This document shows positions 9,512 to 17,876 of a DNA stretch of 64,000 bases, one piece after another. Origin of the DNA: Thermoleophilia bacterium (GTDB lineage: Bacteria > Actinomycetota > Thermoleophilia > Solirubrobacterales > 70-9); the NCBI GenBank assembly GCA_016650125.1, contig JAENWT010000006.1, forward strand, positions 78,501 through 142,500, read 5' to 3'. The notes beneath the pieces are model-generated. The model was not told the DNA's origin. It saw nothing but the letters and a program-made list of their open reading frames with translations, and searched no databases. The first letter of the stretch is position 1, and each line of letters opens with the position of its first letter. A program made the position numbers and the translations under genes.

Positions 9512-10843
9512 TCAGGCCGCGAGGCGGACTTCGCCGCCGCGTTCTGGCGAAGAAGTGATGAAGCGCTGAACGGTCGCTTCGTCGGGTCCGACCGACTCGA
9601 GGACGCCCGCCCGGGCCACGGCCCGCAGCACCACTTCCATCTCGACCATCGCGAAAGACATGCCGATGCACCTCCTCGTCCCACCGCCGAAAGGAATCCA
9701 GGTGTAAGTGCCTGGCTTGGTCGCGAACCAGCGCTCCGGTTTGAACTCAAGCGCGTCGGGGTAGATGTCCTCGCGCCGGTGGATCAGGTAGATGCAGGGG
9801 GCGACGACCTCGCCGGGTTCAAACTGGTAGCCGCCGATCTCGATCGGCTCGTTGACCCTTCTGAGCACGAAGTCGAGGACCGGCCTCAGCCGCAACGCCT
9901 CTTTGGCCACGGCATTGGTGTATTCGGTCTCGTCGGTGAGCGATTCTTCGTGGAGCCGGGCCGCGCCGCCGGGAACCCTGGTCAACCGCTCGAAGGCCCA
10001 GGCGAGTGAGGTCGCCGTGGTCTCGTGGCCGGCCACGATCAGCGTGACCAGTTCGTCGCGGATCTCGACGTCGGTCATTGCCTTTCCGTCTTCGTCACGG
10101 GCGGTCAGCAGCATCGAGAGGATGTCGTCGCGGTCCTCGAGGCCGGTCCGGGTCCGGCGTTCGGAGATGAGTTCGTAGAGCGCGCTGTCGAGCGGCTTGA
10201 GCACTGGGCGGTACATGCGCCTGATCGCGCGGCTGCGCGGCCCCAGCAGCTGGGAAGCGACCAGACGCAGCCCCGAGGCGATCCATTCGAGCATGTTCTT
10301 GGTCGCTGCTCCGAGGCGGTCGTGCTGCTCCCCGGTCGAAGCCGTGCCGAGCACGACCTCGAGGATCACTTCCAGCGCGATCTCCTGGCTGTAATCGCGC
10401 ATCGAAAAGGATTCCCCTCGCGGGATGCGCTCGACCTGCTGCGCGGCGATGCGCTCGATGGTTTTCGTCTGCACCGCGAGCTTCTCGCCGTGGAAAGAAG
10501 GCAGCAGGAGCTTCCGCTGGCGCATGTGCTCGGCTTCATCGAGCAGCAGGACCGAATGGTCGCCCAGCGAAGTGGCGAGGATCTCGTTGCCCTGGCCGGC
10601 ATGGAGCACGGACGGCGGTGCCGTGAAGACCTGCTTGACCGCGTCCGGGTGGGCCAGGATGTTCCAGGTGTTCGGGCCGAGGTTCATTTCGAAGACATCG
10701 CCGTAACGCTTCTGCGACTCGTCGAAAATCGAGTTCTGGGCGTGGGCGAGTTTCCAGGCCTGTACGACCTTCGGCCTTCGCACCTTCGGCGGAGGTCCGG
10801 TGGGCGTGCTTGGCGCGGCGACTTCGGGATCCTTGACTTCCAC
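9512..10843 (-). CDS. Cytochrome P450
   Basis: 443 residues. The I-helix oxygen-activation motif is VAGHETTATSLAW. The ExxR pair of the K-helix is in AKEALRLRPVLDF, and the heme-ligand loop is PFGGGTRRCIGMSFAM with the axial Cys. No membrane anchor, as usual for bacterial P450s. It needs a ferredoxin and reductase, neither of which is adjacent. The GTG start at 10841-10843 is 6 nt after TAGGCT on the minus strand, so the mRNA is probably leaderless. Substrate cannot be predicted; neighbours give no biosynthetic cluster. Confidence 0.95.
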   Translation of the reverse strand: MEVKDPEVAAPSTPTGPPPKVRRPKVVQAWKLAHAQNSIFDESQKRYGDVFEMNLGPNTWNILAHPDAVKQVFTAPPSVLHAGQGNEILATSLGDHSVLLLDEAEHMRQRKLLLPSFHGEKLAVQTKTIERIAAQQVERIPRGESFSMRDYSQEIALEVILEVVLGTASTGEQHDRLGAATKNMLEWIASGLRLVASQLLGPRSRAIRRMYRPVLKPLDSALYELISERRTRTGLEDRDDILSMLLTARDEDGKAMTDVEIRDELVTLIVAGHETTATSLAWAFERLTRVPGGAARLHEESLTDETEYTNAVAKEALRLRPVLDFVLRRVNEPIEIGGYQFEPGEVVAPCIYLIHRREDIYPDALEFKPERWFATKPGTYTWIPFGGGTRRCIGMSFAMVEMEVVLRAVARAGVLESVGPDEATVQRFITSSPERGGEVRLAA

Positions 10844-10849
10844 AAGACC

Positions 10850-10855
10850 AGCCTA
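10850..10855 (-). promoter_or_regulatory. -10 box of the P450 leaderless promoter
   Basis: TAGGCT on the minus strand, 6 nt before the GTG at 10843. Confidence 0.55.
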
Positions 10856-10907
10856 GAACTATGCGGCGCGCACCGTGGAAGAAACGCGTCAGTGCCGCAG
10901 ACGGGTC

Positions 10908-10913
10908 TAGGCT
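10908..10913 (+). promoter_or_regulatory. -10 box upstream of a small ORF
   Basis: TAGGCT, 6 nt before an ATT at 10920. It is the same sequence and spacing as at 27233 (before GTG) and at 10850 (minus strand). Confidence 0.45.
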
Positions 10914-10919
10914 GAAGCC

Positions 10920-11180
10920 ATTTCGATTACCCAGTCGGAGCTCGCCAAGGCGAAGATCAGCCGGGCGGGCGGTTCCTGGGACGATCCGAGCGCGGTGATC
11001 ATGAGTCAGGTCGCGATCCAGGTGAAGATCAAGACCACCGGCGGCGACAAGTACAAATTCTCGATGATGGACGGGCAGGGAAGCGGGCTTTTCGGCGGCC
11101 TGAGTGGCGGCGCGTCACAACAGAGCGCGGTTCAGGCGCTCAGGGCATTCCTCGGCGAGAGCGGCGCCGCCGAGATCTGA
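10920..11180 (+). CDS. Small hypothetical protein, possibly starting at ATT
   Basis: The frame is open from just after a TAG at 10908. It reads SITQSELAKAKISRAGGSWD, then KVKIKTTGGDKYKFSMMDGQ, and ends RAFLGESGAAEI (86 residues from the ATT at 10920). The only normal starts, GTG 10989 and ATG 10995, would cut off the amphipathic N-terminus and have no ribosome site. The promoter geometry points at the ATT, so a rare leaderless ATT start is proposed. No domain recognised; the central part looks like a small beta-rich module. It converges on amtB with 3 nt between stops. Confidence 0.45.
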   Translation: MSITQSELAKAKISRAGGSWDDPSAVIMSQVAIQVKIKTTGGDKYKFSMMDGQGSGLFGGLSGGASQQSAVQALRAFLGESGAAEI

Positions 11181-11183
11181 GCC

Positions 11184-12515
11184 TCAGTCGGCGTTCTTGT
11201 CGGGCGGGCCGGCCAGGACCGGCATTCCCCCCGATTCGAGTTCCGAGTCGAGTTCGTCCGGTGCCTTCGAGGCCACCCGGATCAGCAATGCGCCCTCTCC
11301 GGTGACGTAGGCCTCCTCGCCGTGCTGGACCACGTCCATGCCGACGGCCTCTTCCCTCTCGGTGGCTCGCAGCGGCGCGAAGAGGCCGATCAGCCGGAGC
11401 AGAAGATAGGTGACGACGAAGGCGTAGACCGGTGAGACCAGCACCGCCAGGGCCTGATCGCCGAGCTGGCCGGCGTTGCCGTAAAAGAGTCCGTCGGAGA
11501 TGCCGTTCCAGTCGGCCTGGGCGAAGAAGCCGATGAAAAGGATGCCGGTGATGCCGGCGATGCCGTGGGCCCCGAGCACGTCCAGGGTCTCGTCGACCCG
11601 GGTCCGCGGGCGCCAGACGATGATCAGGTAGCTGGGGATCGCCGCCAGTAAGCCGAGCGCCATCGCCCACATCGGACTGATGAAGCCGGCCGCTGGGGTG
11701 ATCGCGACGCAGCCGACGATCACAGCGGTGGCGGCACCGACTGCCGTCACCTTGCCGCCGCGCATCAGGTCGAGGGCGAACCAGCCGACCAGCGTGCAGG
11801 CGGGGGCGAGCAGCGTGTTGGTGAAAGCGAGCACCCCGATGTCGTTGGCCCCGATGCCACTGCCGCCGTTGAAGCCGAACCAGCCGAACCACAGCAGCCC
11901 GGCCCCGAGCAGGACCAGCACCGAGTTGTGCGGAAGCAGCGCCTGGCGGCCGTAGTCCTTGCGGGCGCCGATCAGCAGAGCCGCGGCCAGCGCCGAGAAA
12001 CCGGAGGCCATCTCGACCGAAACGCCGCCGGCGAAGTCGAGGGTCCCGGCTTCGGCGAGGAAACCGCCGCCGAAGACCCAGTGCGCCATCACCGGGTACA
12101 CGAGGGTGGACCAGAGGGCAACGAAAAGCATGTAGGGGCCGAAGCGGATCCGCTCGACCACTGCACCGGAGACGAGCGCGACCGTGAGGATGCAGAAGCT
12201 GCCCTGGAAGACCATGAACAGCAACTGGGGGATGGCGGTGCCCTCGCGGGGTTCGAATCCGACCCCGCTGAGGAAGGCGTAGTCGAAGTTGCCGATGAAT
12301 CCGCCGCCGTCGCCGAAGGCCAGCGAATAGCCGACGACAGTCCACGAGATCGTCGCCACGCCGAGCGCGGCGATGCTCATCATGAACGTATTCAGGGTGT
12401 TCTTCGAGCGGACGAGTCCCGCGTAGAAAACGCCGAGGGCGGGGGTCATCAGGATGACCAGTGCGGTGGCCATCATCATCCATGCGGTATCTCCGGTGTC
12501 GACTCCGGGTGCCAT
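11184..12515 (-). CDS. amtB: Ammonium transporter, Amt/MEP/Rh family
   Basis: 443 residues with ~11 membrane helices, the usual Amt length. Family landmarks include the N-terminal DTAWMMMATALVILMTPALG, the Amt signature GGVSVEMASGFSALAAAL with a pore-type His region, and HGIAGITGILFIGFF in the C-terminal half (twin-His site). A cytosolic C-terminal tail of ~65 residues follows, which in the family contacts the PII protein. The ATG shares one base with the glnK stop (TGATG), so translation is coupled. Imports ammonium, controlled by GlnK binding. Two internal repeats with conserved Asp (NDIGVLAF) fit the family. Confidence 0.95.
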   Translation of the reverse strand: MAPGVDTGDTAWMMMATALVILMTPALGVFYAGLVRSKNTLNTFMMSIAALGVATISWTVVGYSLAFGDGGGFIGNFDYAFLSGVGFEPREGTAIPQLLFMVFQGSFCILTVALVSGAVVERIRFGPYMLFVALWSTLVYPVMAHWVFGGGFLAEAGTLDFAGGVSVEMASGFSALAAALLIGARKDYGRQALLPHNSVLVLLGAGLLWFGWFGFNGGSGIGANDIGVLAFTNTLLAPACTLVGWFALDLMRGGKVTAVGAATAVIVGCVAITPAAGFISPMWAMALGLLAAIPSYLIIVWRPRTRVDETLDVLGAHGIAGITGILFIGFFAQADWNGISDGLFYGNAGQLGDQALAVLVSPVYAFVVTYLLLRLIGLFAPLRATEREEAVGMDVVQHGEEAYVTGEGALLIRVASKAPDELDSELESGGMPVLAGPPDKNAD

Positions 12516-12868
12516 CAGGTGCCGACCGGCGTCACGGCGTCGTCATCGGTTTCGCCGGTGCGAACCCGGACCACCGAGTCGAGCGGCAGGACGAAGATCT
12601 TGCCGTCGCCGACGTCACCGGTCCGGCCGCCTTCGCTGACCGCCCTGACCGTGTCATCGACATATTCGTCGGAGACCGCGATTTCGAAGCGTGTCTTTTC
12701 CGACAGGCCCATCTGCACAGTCGTTCCGCGGTAGGTCTCGACCCGCTGCAGCTCACCGCCGTGGCCCTGGACCTTGCTCATGGACACTCCACGGATCTTG
12801 GCGCGGAAGAGCGCCTCAAGTACGTCGTTCGCCTTCTCCGGGCGAACGACACCGATCACCAGCTTCAT
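12515..12868 (-). CDS. glnK: PII nitrogen signal protein (GlnK type) with an altered T-loop
   Basis: 117 residues, collinear with E. coli GlnB. The C-terminal signature TGDVGDGKIFVLPLDSVVRV is intact, so ATP/ADP binding is expected. The T-loop reads ETYRGTTVQMGLSEKTRF. Position 51, the Tyr that is uridylylated in enterobacteria and adenylylated in actinobacteria, is Val here, and Gln39 (2-oxoglutarate/Mg site) is Glu. Covalent modification of this copy is therefore unlikely and 2-oxoglutarate sensing may differ. Directly upstream of amtB with overlapping codons; AAGGGG ribosome site 7 nt before the ATG. Probably gates AmtB by nucleotide state. Confidence 0.9.
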   Translation of the reverse strand: MKLVIGVVRPEKANDVLEALFRAKIRGVSMSKVQGHGGELQRVETYRGTTVQMGLSEKTRFEIAVSDEYVDDTVRAVSEGGRTGDVGDGKIFVLPLDSVVRVRTGETDDDAVTPVGT

Positions 12869-12994
12869 TTTGATTCCCCTTCGGTTGGCAAGATTTCCTC
12901 CCGATGCGAGTGGAAAGTCGCACCGGTGGCCAGCCTATTGCCCAGGGAAGCGGAGGGACCTCACGTGAAAGCGACCCGCGGATGTCACCGCGAC

Positions 12995-13000
12995 TAGGAT
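12995..13000 (+). promoter_or_regulatory. -10 box of the glutathione peroxidase leaderless promoter
   Basis: TAGGAT, 6 nt before the ATG at 13007. Confidence 0.55.
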
Positions 13001-13006
13001 CACGGG

Positions 13007-13498
13007 ATGGAAAATCAGGAACCACCGGTCGTCCTGACCGGCACGATGGAACTGCTGGATGGGTCCGAACAGGACCTCGGCGAGTATCTCGGCGGCGTGA
13101 CCCTGGTGGTCAACACGGCCAGCAAGTGCGGACTGACTCCGCAGTTCGAGGGCCTTCAGAAGATCTATTCGGAGAACCGCGATCGCGGCCTCACCGTGCT
13201 CGGATTTCCCGCCAATGACTTCATGGATCAGGAGCCAGGCACCGGTGACGAGATCGCCGAGTTCTGCCAGAAGAATTACGGAGTCGAGTTCCCGATGTTC
13301 GCCAAGACCTCGGTAGTCGGCGATGAGGCGAATCCGCTCTTTTCCGATCTGGCCGCCCAGAGCGAGCAGCCCGAGTGGAATTTCGCCAAGTACCTGATCG
13401 ACCGCGACGGCAAGCTGATCACGAAGTTCCCGGCCCCGACCGATCTGGCCGACGACGAGATCGTCGCCGCAATCGATTCGGCCCTGGGCGCCGGCTGA
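13007..13498 (+). CDS. Glutathione peroxidase family thiol peroxidase
   Basis: 163 residues, the bacterial GPx length. The peroxidatic Cys is in NTASKCGLTPQF; the Trp/Asn of the catalytic site are in EWNFAKYLIDRDG. The second motif reads GFPANDFMDQEPGT, so the usual Gln is Asp and the resolving-type Cys of GFPCNQF is absent; another Cys is in AEFCQKNYG. Such variants usually use thioredoxin rather than glutathione. Reduces peroxides in the cytosol. It is preceded by a leaderless promoter and converges with the synthase gene 6 nt downstream. Confidence 0.9.
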   Translation: MENQEPPVVLTGTMELLDGSEQDLGEYLGGVTLVVNTASKCGLTPQFEGLQKIYSENRDRGLTVLGFPANDFMDQEPGTGDEIAEFCQKNYGVEFPMFAKTSVVGDEANPLFSDLAAQSEQPEWNFAKYLIDRDGKLITKFPAPTDLADDEIVAAIDSALGAG

Positions 13499-13504
13499 TC
13501 CGGG

Positions 13505-14587
13505 TCAGGAAGTGAGGCCGAGCCTGGCGTGGAGGAACTCGTTCTCGATCTGACGGATCGTGTTTCCGGCCCAGACCCTTGAGACGACCGAGGGCAGGGT
13601 CCTGGCGACTACCTGAAGCCGGCTGGCGGGACCCGGCCAGGCGGTGTGGCCCGTCTTGACGGCGCAGCCGCGGTAGTGAAGGTCGGTAAAGGAGAGCATC
13701 AGGACGGCAGCAGTCCTGACCGCAGCGGTGCCACCCAGGTTCATTCCTTCGAAAAGGCGCCGGTAGGCGGAGGCCCGGCTGAGAGCCATGTCCATGTAGG
13801 CCTTGCGGACCTCGGCAACGGCGGCCTGGGCTTCGCGTTCAACCGGCCGCCCCAGATAGGGGCGGAGATCGGGGTGGTAGGAGATTCCGCGCTCGAGGTC
13901 ACGTTCGATGTCACGACTCACGTTTGCAAGCTGGATCATCTCGCTGACCAGCAGCGCGTCTTCCCGGGCTCCGTTCGTCAGCTCGCCTTCGGCCACCTGG
14001 CTGAGCGTGAACAGGGCGGGGTGGCCGATCACGTTCCGGCAGTAGCGGGCGAGTTGCTCCTGATCGGCAAGCACGCCTCCCTGGTCGGAAAAGGTCTTCG
14101 TCGACCAGACCATGCCGTCGGCCATCGAACGGACCAGATCGGCGATCTGGCTCTGAACGACCGGAGTGAACCCTGCGAAAACGGCGTCGACCAGTTCGCA
14201 GCGGTCGATGAGCAGCAGGTAGACCCGGTCGCGGTCGTCCCGGGCGGCGTCGGTCGGGATCGATTCCGGCGTAACTGGCGGGCTGGCCGTGAAACGGTCG
14301 GCGAACTTCCGGATTCCGGCTTCGCATTCGAGGGGATCGGCGATCAGGTCCTCGTACGAGTCGAGCATGCGGCAGTAGAGGTAGGCGACCGCGGCCGCCA
14401 GGGCCTTTTCCCTGGGAAGCACCACGATGCTCGCCGCGAAGCTTCGGGCGGCGTGGGGAAGGACCCGCCAGACGAACCTCTCCGGGTCGGTTTCGCGGGC
14501 GAGCGCTTCGAGATCCGGGTGGCGTCGGTCAGCGGTCAACCCGCGCAAAATGAGCACAGGACCGAGGGCGCGAGTCTGATCTAACAC
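13505..14587 (-). CDS. Squalene/phytoene synthase-like prenyl-condensing enzyme
   Basis: 360 residues, all-helical. The first Asp-rich motif is CRMLDSYEDLIAD (DxxED) and the second is NVSRDIERDLERG (DxxxD); together these bind the two prenyl diphosphates via Mg2+. The family joins two farnesyl or geranylgeranyl diphosphates head-to-head. Which product forms cannot be decided: no desaturase, HpnC/HpnE or squalene cyclase is adjacent. The GTG start at 14585-14587 follows TAAGTT by 6 nt on the minus strand, so no leader is expected. It diverges from the PAS-GGDEF gene. Confidence 0.8.
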   Translation of the reverse strand: MLDQTRALGPVLILRGLTADRRHPDLEALARETDPERFVWRVLPHAARSFAASIVVLPREKALAAAVAYLYCRMLDSYEDLIADPLECEAGIRKFADRFTASPPVTPESIPTDAARDDRDRVYLLLIDRCELVDAVFAGFTPVVQSQIADLVRSMADGMVWSTKTFSDQGGVLADQEQLARYCRNVIGHPALFTLSQVAEGELTNGAREDALLVSEMIQLANVSRDIERDLERGISYHPDLRPYLGRPVEREAQAAVAEVRKAYMDMALSRASAYRRLFEGMNLGGTAAVRTAAVLMLSFTDLHYRGCAVKTGHTAWPGPASRLQVVARTLPSVVSRVWAGNTIRQIENEFLHARLGLTS

Positions 14588-14593
14588 CGCTCC

Positions 14594-14599
14594 AACTTA
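14594..14599 (-). promoter_or_regulatory. -10 box of the prenyl synthase leaderless promoter
   Basis: TAAGTT on the minus strand, 6 nt before the GTG at 14587. Confidence 0.45.
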
Positions 14600-14634
14600 G
14601 CACTGGCGCCTCAACGCCTTCCCCCGACCGGGCA

Positions 14635-14640
14635 TAGGGT
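14635..14640 (+). promoter_or_regulatory. -10 box of the diguanylate cyclase gene
   Basis: TAGGGT, 7 nt before the ATG at 14648; it overlaps the alternative GTG at 14639, which argues for the ATG. Confidence 0.45.
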
Positions 14641-14647
14641 GCCTGAT

Positions 14648-15907
14648 ATGAAACGGGAGGCATATAAATCTCTGGATCCGCTTCACAAGTGGCGAGAAGC
14701 CGCGTCGAAGTCACTCGGGGGACTTTCAGTCATCGCTTTTGACGAGAACATGACCGTTCTCCTCAGCGATGGGAATCCGCCCCGGGCACCTGATTGTGCT
14801 CCCGGTCAGATGATCGGCGAGTCGCTCGAGGATGTGCTTCCGGAAGAACTTTGGCAGCGAACGGCCCCGGACATCCGGGCAGTGCTGGAGGGCGAGTCCC
14901 GGTCCTTCGAGATGCCGGTTTCGGACGGAGAGGCCTTCTACTGTGTCAGCCTGACCCCGCTCAGGGAGGAAGGAGCGGTGGTCGGCGGCGTGCTGAACAG
15001 TCACGAAGTCCAGCAGAGACTGGACGCGGAAGTGGACCTGCTCAACCGGACGGGCTCGTACGAGGCCGCATTCACCAAGGCCCCGATCGGAATGGCGATG
15101 GTCGCACTCGACGGATCGCTGATCCGGTTCAACCCGGCGTTCTGCCGGCTCACCGGTTTCTCTCCCGACGAGATGTCCCGGATGAAGTTCCAGGACATGA
15201 TCGAAGTCAAGGACCACGACAAGGAGCTGGCCCTCGCCAACCGGCTGTTCGAGGGAGAGATCGAGAGCTATTCGACGGACAAGCGCCTGATCACGAAGTC
15301 GGGCCAGCTCGAATGGTTCCTCGTCGCGGCTTCTCTGGTCCGGGACGAGACCGGAACCCCGGTACACCTGACCGTCCAGATCCAGGACATCTCCGCACAG
15401 CGAAACCTCGAGGCGGAGCTCCGCCGGGTGGCCGGCGAGGATGCGCTGACCGGCCTCGCGAACCGCCGCCGGCTCGAGCTGACTCTGGAGGACCAGATCG
15501 AGAGGTGCCGTCGCTACGGGGAAGTCTCCGGGCTGTTGATGGTGGACCTCGACAACTTCAAGGACATCAACGACACCCACGGGCATTCGGCCGGGGACCG
15601 CTTGCTCTGTTTCGTGGCCGAACAGCTGATCGAACGGGTCAGGGTCAACGACCTCGTGGCAAGGCCCGGGGGAGACGAGTTCGCTGTGGTCCTGGTCGGG
15701 TCGGATGCTTCGCGGGCAGGGAAACTCGCGGACGAGCTGATGGAACACTTCGATGCCGTCAGCTTCGATCTGGACGGGAAGCCGGTCTCCTGCCGGGCGA
15801 GCATCGGCAGCGCTTCAATAAACGAAAACACTCTGACGATCGACGAAGTCCTCTCCGAAGCCGACCGATCGATGTACGAAATCAAGTCTCACCGCAAGTC
15901 CAAGTAG
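14648..15907 (+). CDS. PAS-domain diguanylate cyclase
   Basis: 419 residues, soluble. Two sensor regions precede the catalytic domain: an N-terminal PAS-like stretch (about 20-125) and a clear PAS/PAC (about 140-260, with FNPAFCRLTGFSPDEM and a PAC-type IQDISAQRNLEAEL). The GGDEF domain starts with GEDALTGLANRRRLE, carries VARPGGDEFAVVL intact, and has the inhibitory I-site RVND five residues before GGDEF. It should make cyclic-di-GMP with product inhibition. No membrane segments, so it probably senses a cytosolic ligand or redox state. Monocistronic, followed by a 112-bp gap. Confidence 0.9.
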   Translation: MKREAYKSLDPLHKWREAASKSLGGLSVIAFDENMTVLLSDGNPPRAPDCAPGQMIGESLEDVLPEELWQRTAPDIRAVLEGESRSFEMPVSDGEAFYCVSLTPLREEGAVVGGVLNSHEVQQRLDAEVDLLNRTGSYEAAFTKAPIGMAMVALDGSLIRFNPAFCRLTGFSPDEMSRMKFQDMIEVKDHDKELALANRLFEGEIESYSTDKRLITKSGQLEWFLVAASLVRDETGTPVHLTVQIQDISAQRNLEAELRRVAGEDALTGLANRRRLELTLEDQIERCRRYGEVSGLLMVDLDNFKDINDTHGHSAGDRLLCFVAEQLIERVRVNDLVARPGGDEFAVVLVGSDASRAGKLADELMEHFDAVSFDLDGKPVSCRASIGSASINENTLTIDEVLSEADRSMYEIKSHRKSK

Positions 15908-16019
15908 CCGATCGGCCTAAAAGGGTAAGCAACCGGTTGGTTCAGGCAGGTCCCGCGGTCATGATCTGTTAGAAACACCGGCCAGCCAGTTCTTTCGCCC
16001 CTCCCCTGGAGATTCCAAA

Positions 16020-17054
16020 TTGAACGAGTCAATTCAAGAGACCCCTCCGTCCCCGAATGGCAAGCCGCCGCGACACGCCTCGTCGGACGAGCCGGCGATC
16101 GTCGTCGAAGGGCTGGTCAAGCACTTCGGTGACGTAAAGGCTCTCGACGGAGTCGACCTGGTGGTGGAGACCGGCTCCGTCCTCGGCCTGCTCGGCCCGA
16201 ATGGTGCCGGAAAGACGACCGCGGTCCGGGTGTTGACCACGTTGCTCAAGCCGGACGCGGGCACCGTCAGGGTCGCCGGCCTGGACGCGGTCGATGACGC
16301 GGCTGCGCTCCGTGAGAAGATCGGCCTCGCCGGCCAGTACGCGGCGGTCGATGAAAACCTCACCGGCACGGAGAACCTGACGATGGTCGGGCGTCTCTAC
16401 GGAATGAAGCGCTCCGAGGCGAAGGCTCGCGCGCTTGAACTGCTCGACCGGTTCGACCTCGACGATGCCGCGGACCGTCTGGCCAAGACCTACTCGGGAG
16501 GAATGCGCCGCCGCCTGGACCTCGCGGACGCCCTTGTCGCGAGGCCGGCCATCCTCTTCCTCGACGAGCCCACCACCGGGCTCGACCCGCGCAGCCGCCT
16601 CGCGCTGTGGGAAACGATCGAAGATCTCGTCGCCGACGGCACCACGGTCCTGCTGACCACCCAGTACCTCGACGAGGCCGATCGCCTCGCCGACCGGATC
16701 GCCGTGATCGACCAGGGCAGAGTGGTCGCCGACGGCACTTCGGACGAACTCAAGGACCGGGTCGGCGGCGAGCGCCTCGAGGTCCATCTGTACGACGCAG
16801 ACACGACTGACAGGGCGATCGAACTGCTCTCGCCGATGTCTGAAGAGAAGCCTTTCCTCGAGAACGACACGGTGAAGCTCACGGTGAGGAAGCGCCATGG
16901 CGCGATCGTCGAAGCGGTCCAGATCCTGAACGACGCCGGCATCGGAATCGACGACATCGGCCTGCGTCGCCCGACCCTTGACGAGGTGTTCCTCAGTCTG
17001 ACGGGGCACGCGCTCGAAACCGATGACGACGACTCTCAGGAGGACGGAAAATGA
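16020..17054 (+). CDS. DrrA-type ABC exporter ATPase
   Basis: 344 residues. Walker A LGPNGAGKTTAVRVL, ABC signature YSGGMRRRLDLADALV, Walker B ILFLDEPTTGLDP, and the DrrA-style switch region LLTTQYLDEADRLADR, where Gln stands at the H-loop position as in daunorubicin-resistance ATPases. A C-terminal ~110-residue regulatory extension is present, as in DrrA. Start is TTG at 16020 with a TGGAG site. The stop overlaps drrB (ATGA), so the two form an exporter. The substrate (drug or lipid) is not indicated. Confidence 0.9.
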   Translation: MNESIQETPPSPNGKPPRHASSDEPAIVVEGLVKHFGDVKALDGVDLVVETGSVLGLLGPNGAGKTTAVRVLTTLLKPDAGTVRVAGLDAVDDAAALREKIGLAGQYAAVDENLTGTENLTMVGRLYGMKRSEAKARALELLDRFDLDDAADRLAKTYSGGMRRRLDLADALVARPAILFLDEPTTGLDPRSRLALWETIEDLVADGTTVLLTTQYLDEADRLADRIAVIDQGRVVADGTSDELKDRVGGERLEVHLYDADTTDRAIELLSPMSEEKPFLENDTVKLTVRKRHGAIVEAVQILNDAGIGIDDIGLRRPTLDEVFLSLTGHALETDDDDSQEDGK

Positions 17055-17815
17055 AGCGGCTCGTATCCGACACCCTCGTGATCGCCGAGCGCAACCTGGT
17101 CCGCCTCCCGCGGGCACCCGACCTGCTGCTCGCCTTCACCGTGCAGCCGATCATGTTTCTGCTGCTGTTCGTCTACGTATTCGGCGGAGCGATCGTCACG
17201 CCGGGCTATTCGTATGTGGACTTCCTGCTGCCAGGAATCATCGTCCAGAACATCGCCTTCGGTGGATTCGTCACCGCGGTCGGCCTGAACGAGGATCTGA
17301 GCAAGGGCCTGATCGACCGGTTCCGGTCGCTGCCGATGGCCCGGCCCGCGGTGCTCGCCGGCCGTACCCTGGCCGACGTCGCGACCAACACTCTTTCGGT
17401 CTTCATCCTGCTCGGCACCGGCCTGATAATCGGATTCAGGTTCGATGCCAATCCGGGCGAGATCCTGCTCGGGCTGATCCTGCTGCTCCTCTTCGGCTAC
17501 GCCTTTTCCTGGGTCTTCGCCTGGCTCGGTCTGCTGGTGTCCTCGCCCGAGTCGGCGAACTCGGTCGGCTTCATCGCCGTGTTCCCGCTGACCTTCATCT
17601 CCTCGGCCTTCGTGCCTGTCGACTCGATGCCCTCGGCGCTTCAGTGGTTCGCCGAGATCAACCCGTTCACGGTGGTGGTCGACGCGATGCGAGCGCTGTG
17701 GCTCGGCGCGCCCGACGGCCACAGCATCTGGGGGGCTTTCGCCTGGTCATTCGTCATCATCGCGGTCTTTGCACCCTTGGCTGTGGCGAAGTACAGGAGC
17801 GCGGCCGGCAAGTAG
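17051..17815 (+). CDS. DrrB-type ABC-2 permease
   Basis: 254 residues with six hydrophobic helices typical of ABC-2 exporters. Motifs include QPIMFLLLFVYVFGGAI in the first helices, LLPGIIVQNIAFGG, and the conserved ISSAFVPVDSMPSALQWFAE stretch before the final helices (NPFTVVVDAMRALWLG). Together with the overlapping ATPase gene it forms a half-size exporter. It ends 61 nt before the next secreted-protein gene, which has its own promoter. It is not an MlaE/YrbE-type permease, so it does not complete the Mce system at 35-44 kb. Confidence 0.9.
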   Translation: MKRLVSDTLVIAERNLVRLPRAPDLLLAFTVQPIMFLLLFVYVFGGAIVTPGYSYVDFLLPGIIVQNIAFGGFVTAVGLNEDLSKGLIDRFRSLPMARPAVLAGRTLADVATNTLSVFILLGTGLIIGFRFDANPGEILLGLILLLLFGYAFSWVFAWLGLLVSSPESANSVGFIAVFPLTFISSAFVPVDSMPSALQWFAEINPFTVVVDAMRALWLGAPDGHSIWGAFAWSFVIIAVFAPLAVAKYRSAAGK

Positions 17816-17864
17816 AAGTCGGGGCAGCCTCAGGTAAGTCTGCTCTGTTGTCGGACCCAGGTGG

Positions 17865-17870
17865 TAGCCT
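17865..17870 (+). promoter_or_regulatory. -10 box of a leaderless promoter
   Basis: TAGCCT, 6 nt before the ATG at 17877. Confidence 0.5.
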
Positions 17871-17876
17871 CGGAAA

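Noticed and set aside
13007..13498. Selenocysteine-containing glutathione peroxidase
   Set aside because: The active-site codon is TGC (Cys) and no in-frame TGA is present.
16020..17815. DrrAB-type exporter as the missing Mce permease/ATPase
   Set aside because: The permease is ABC-2 type, not MlaE/YrbE, and the ATPase has the DrrA Gln switch and C-terminal domain.
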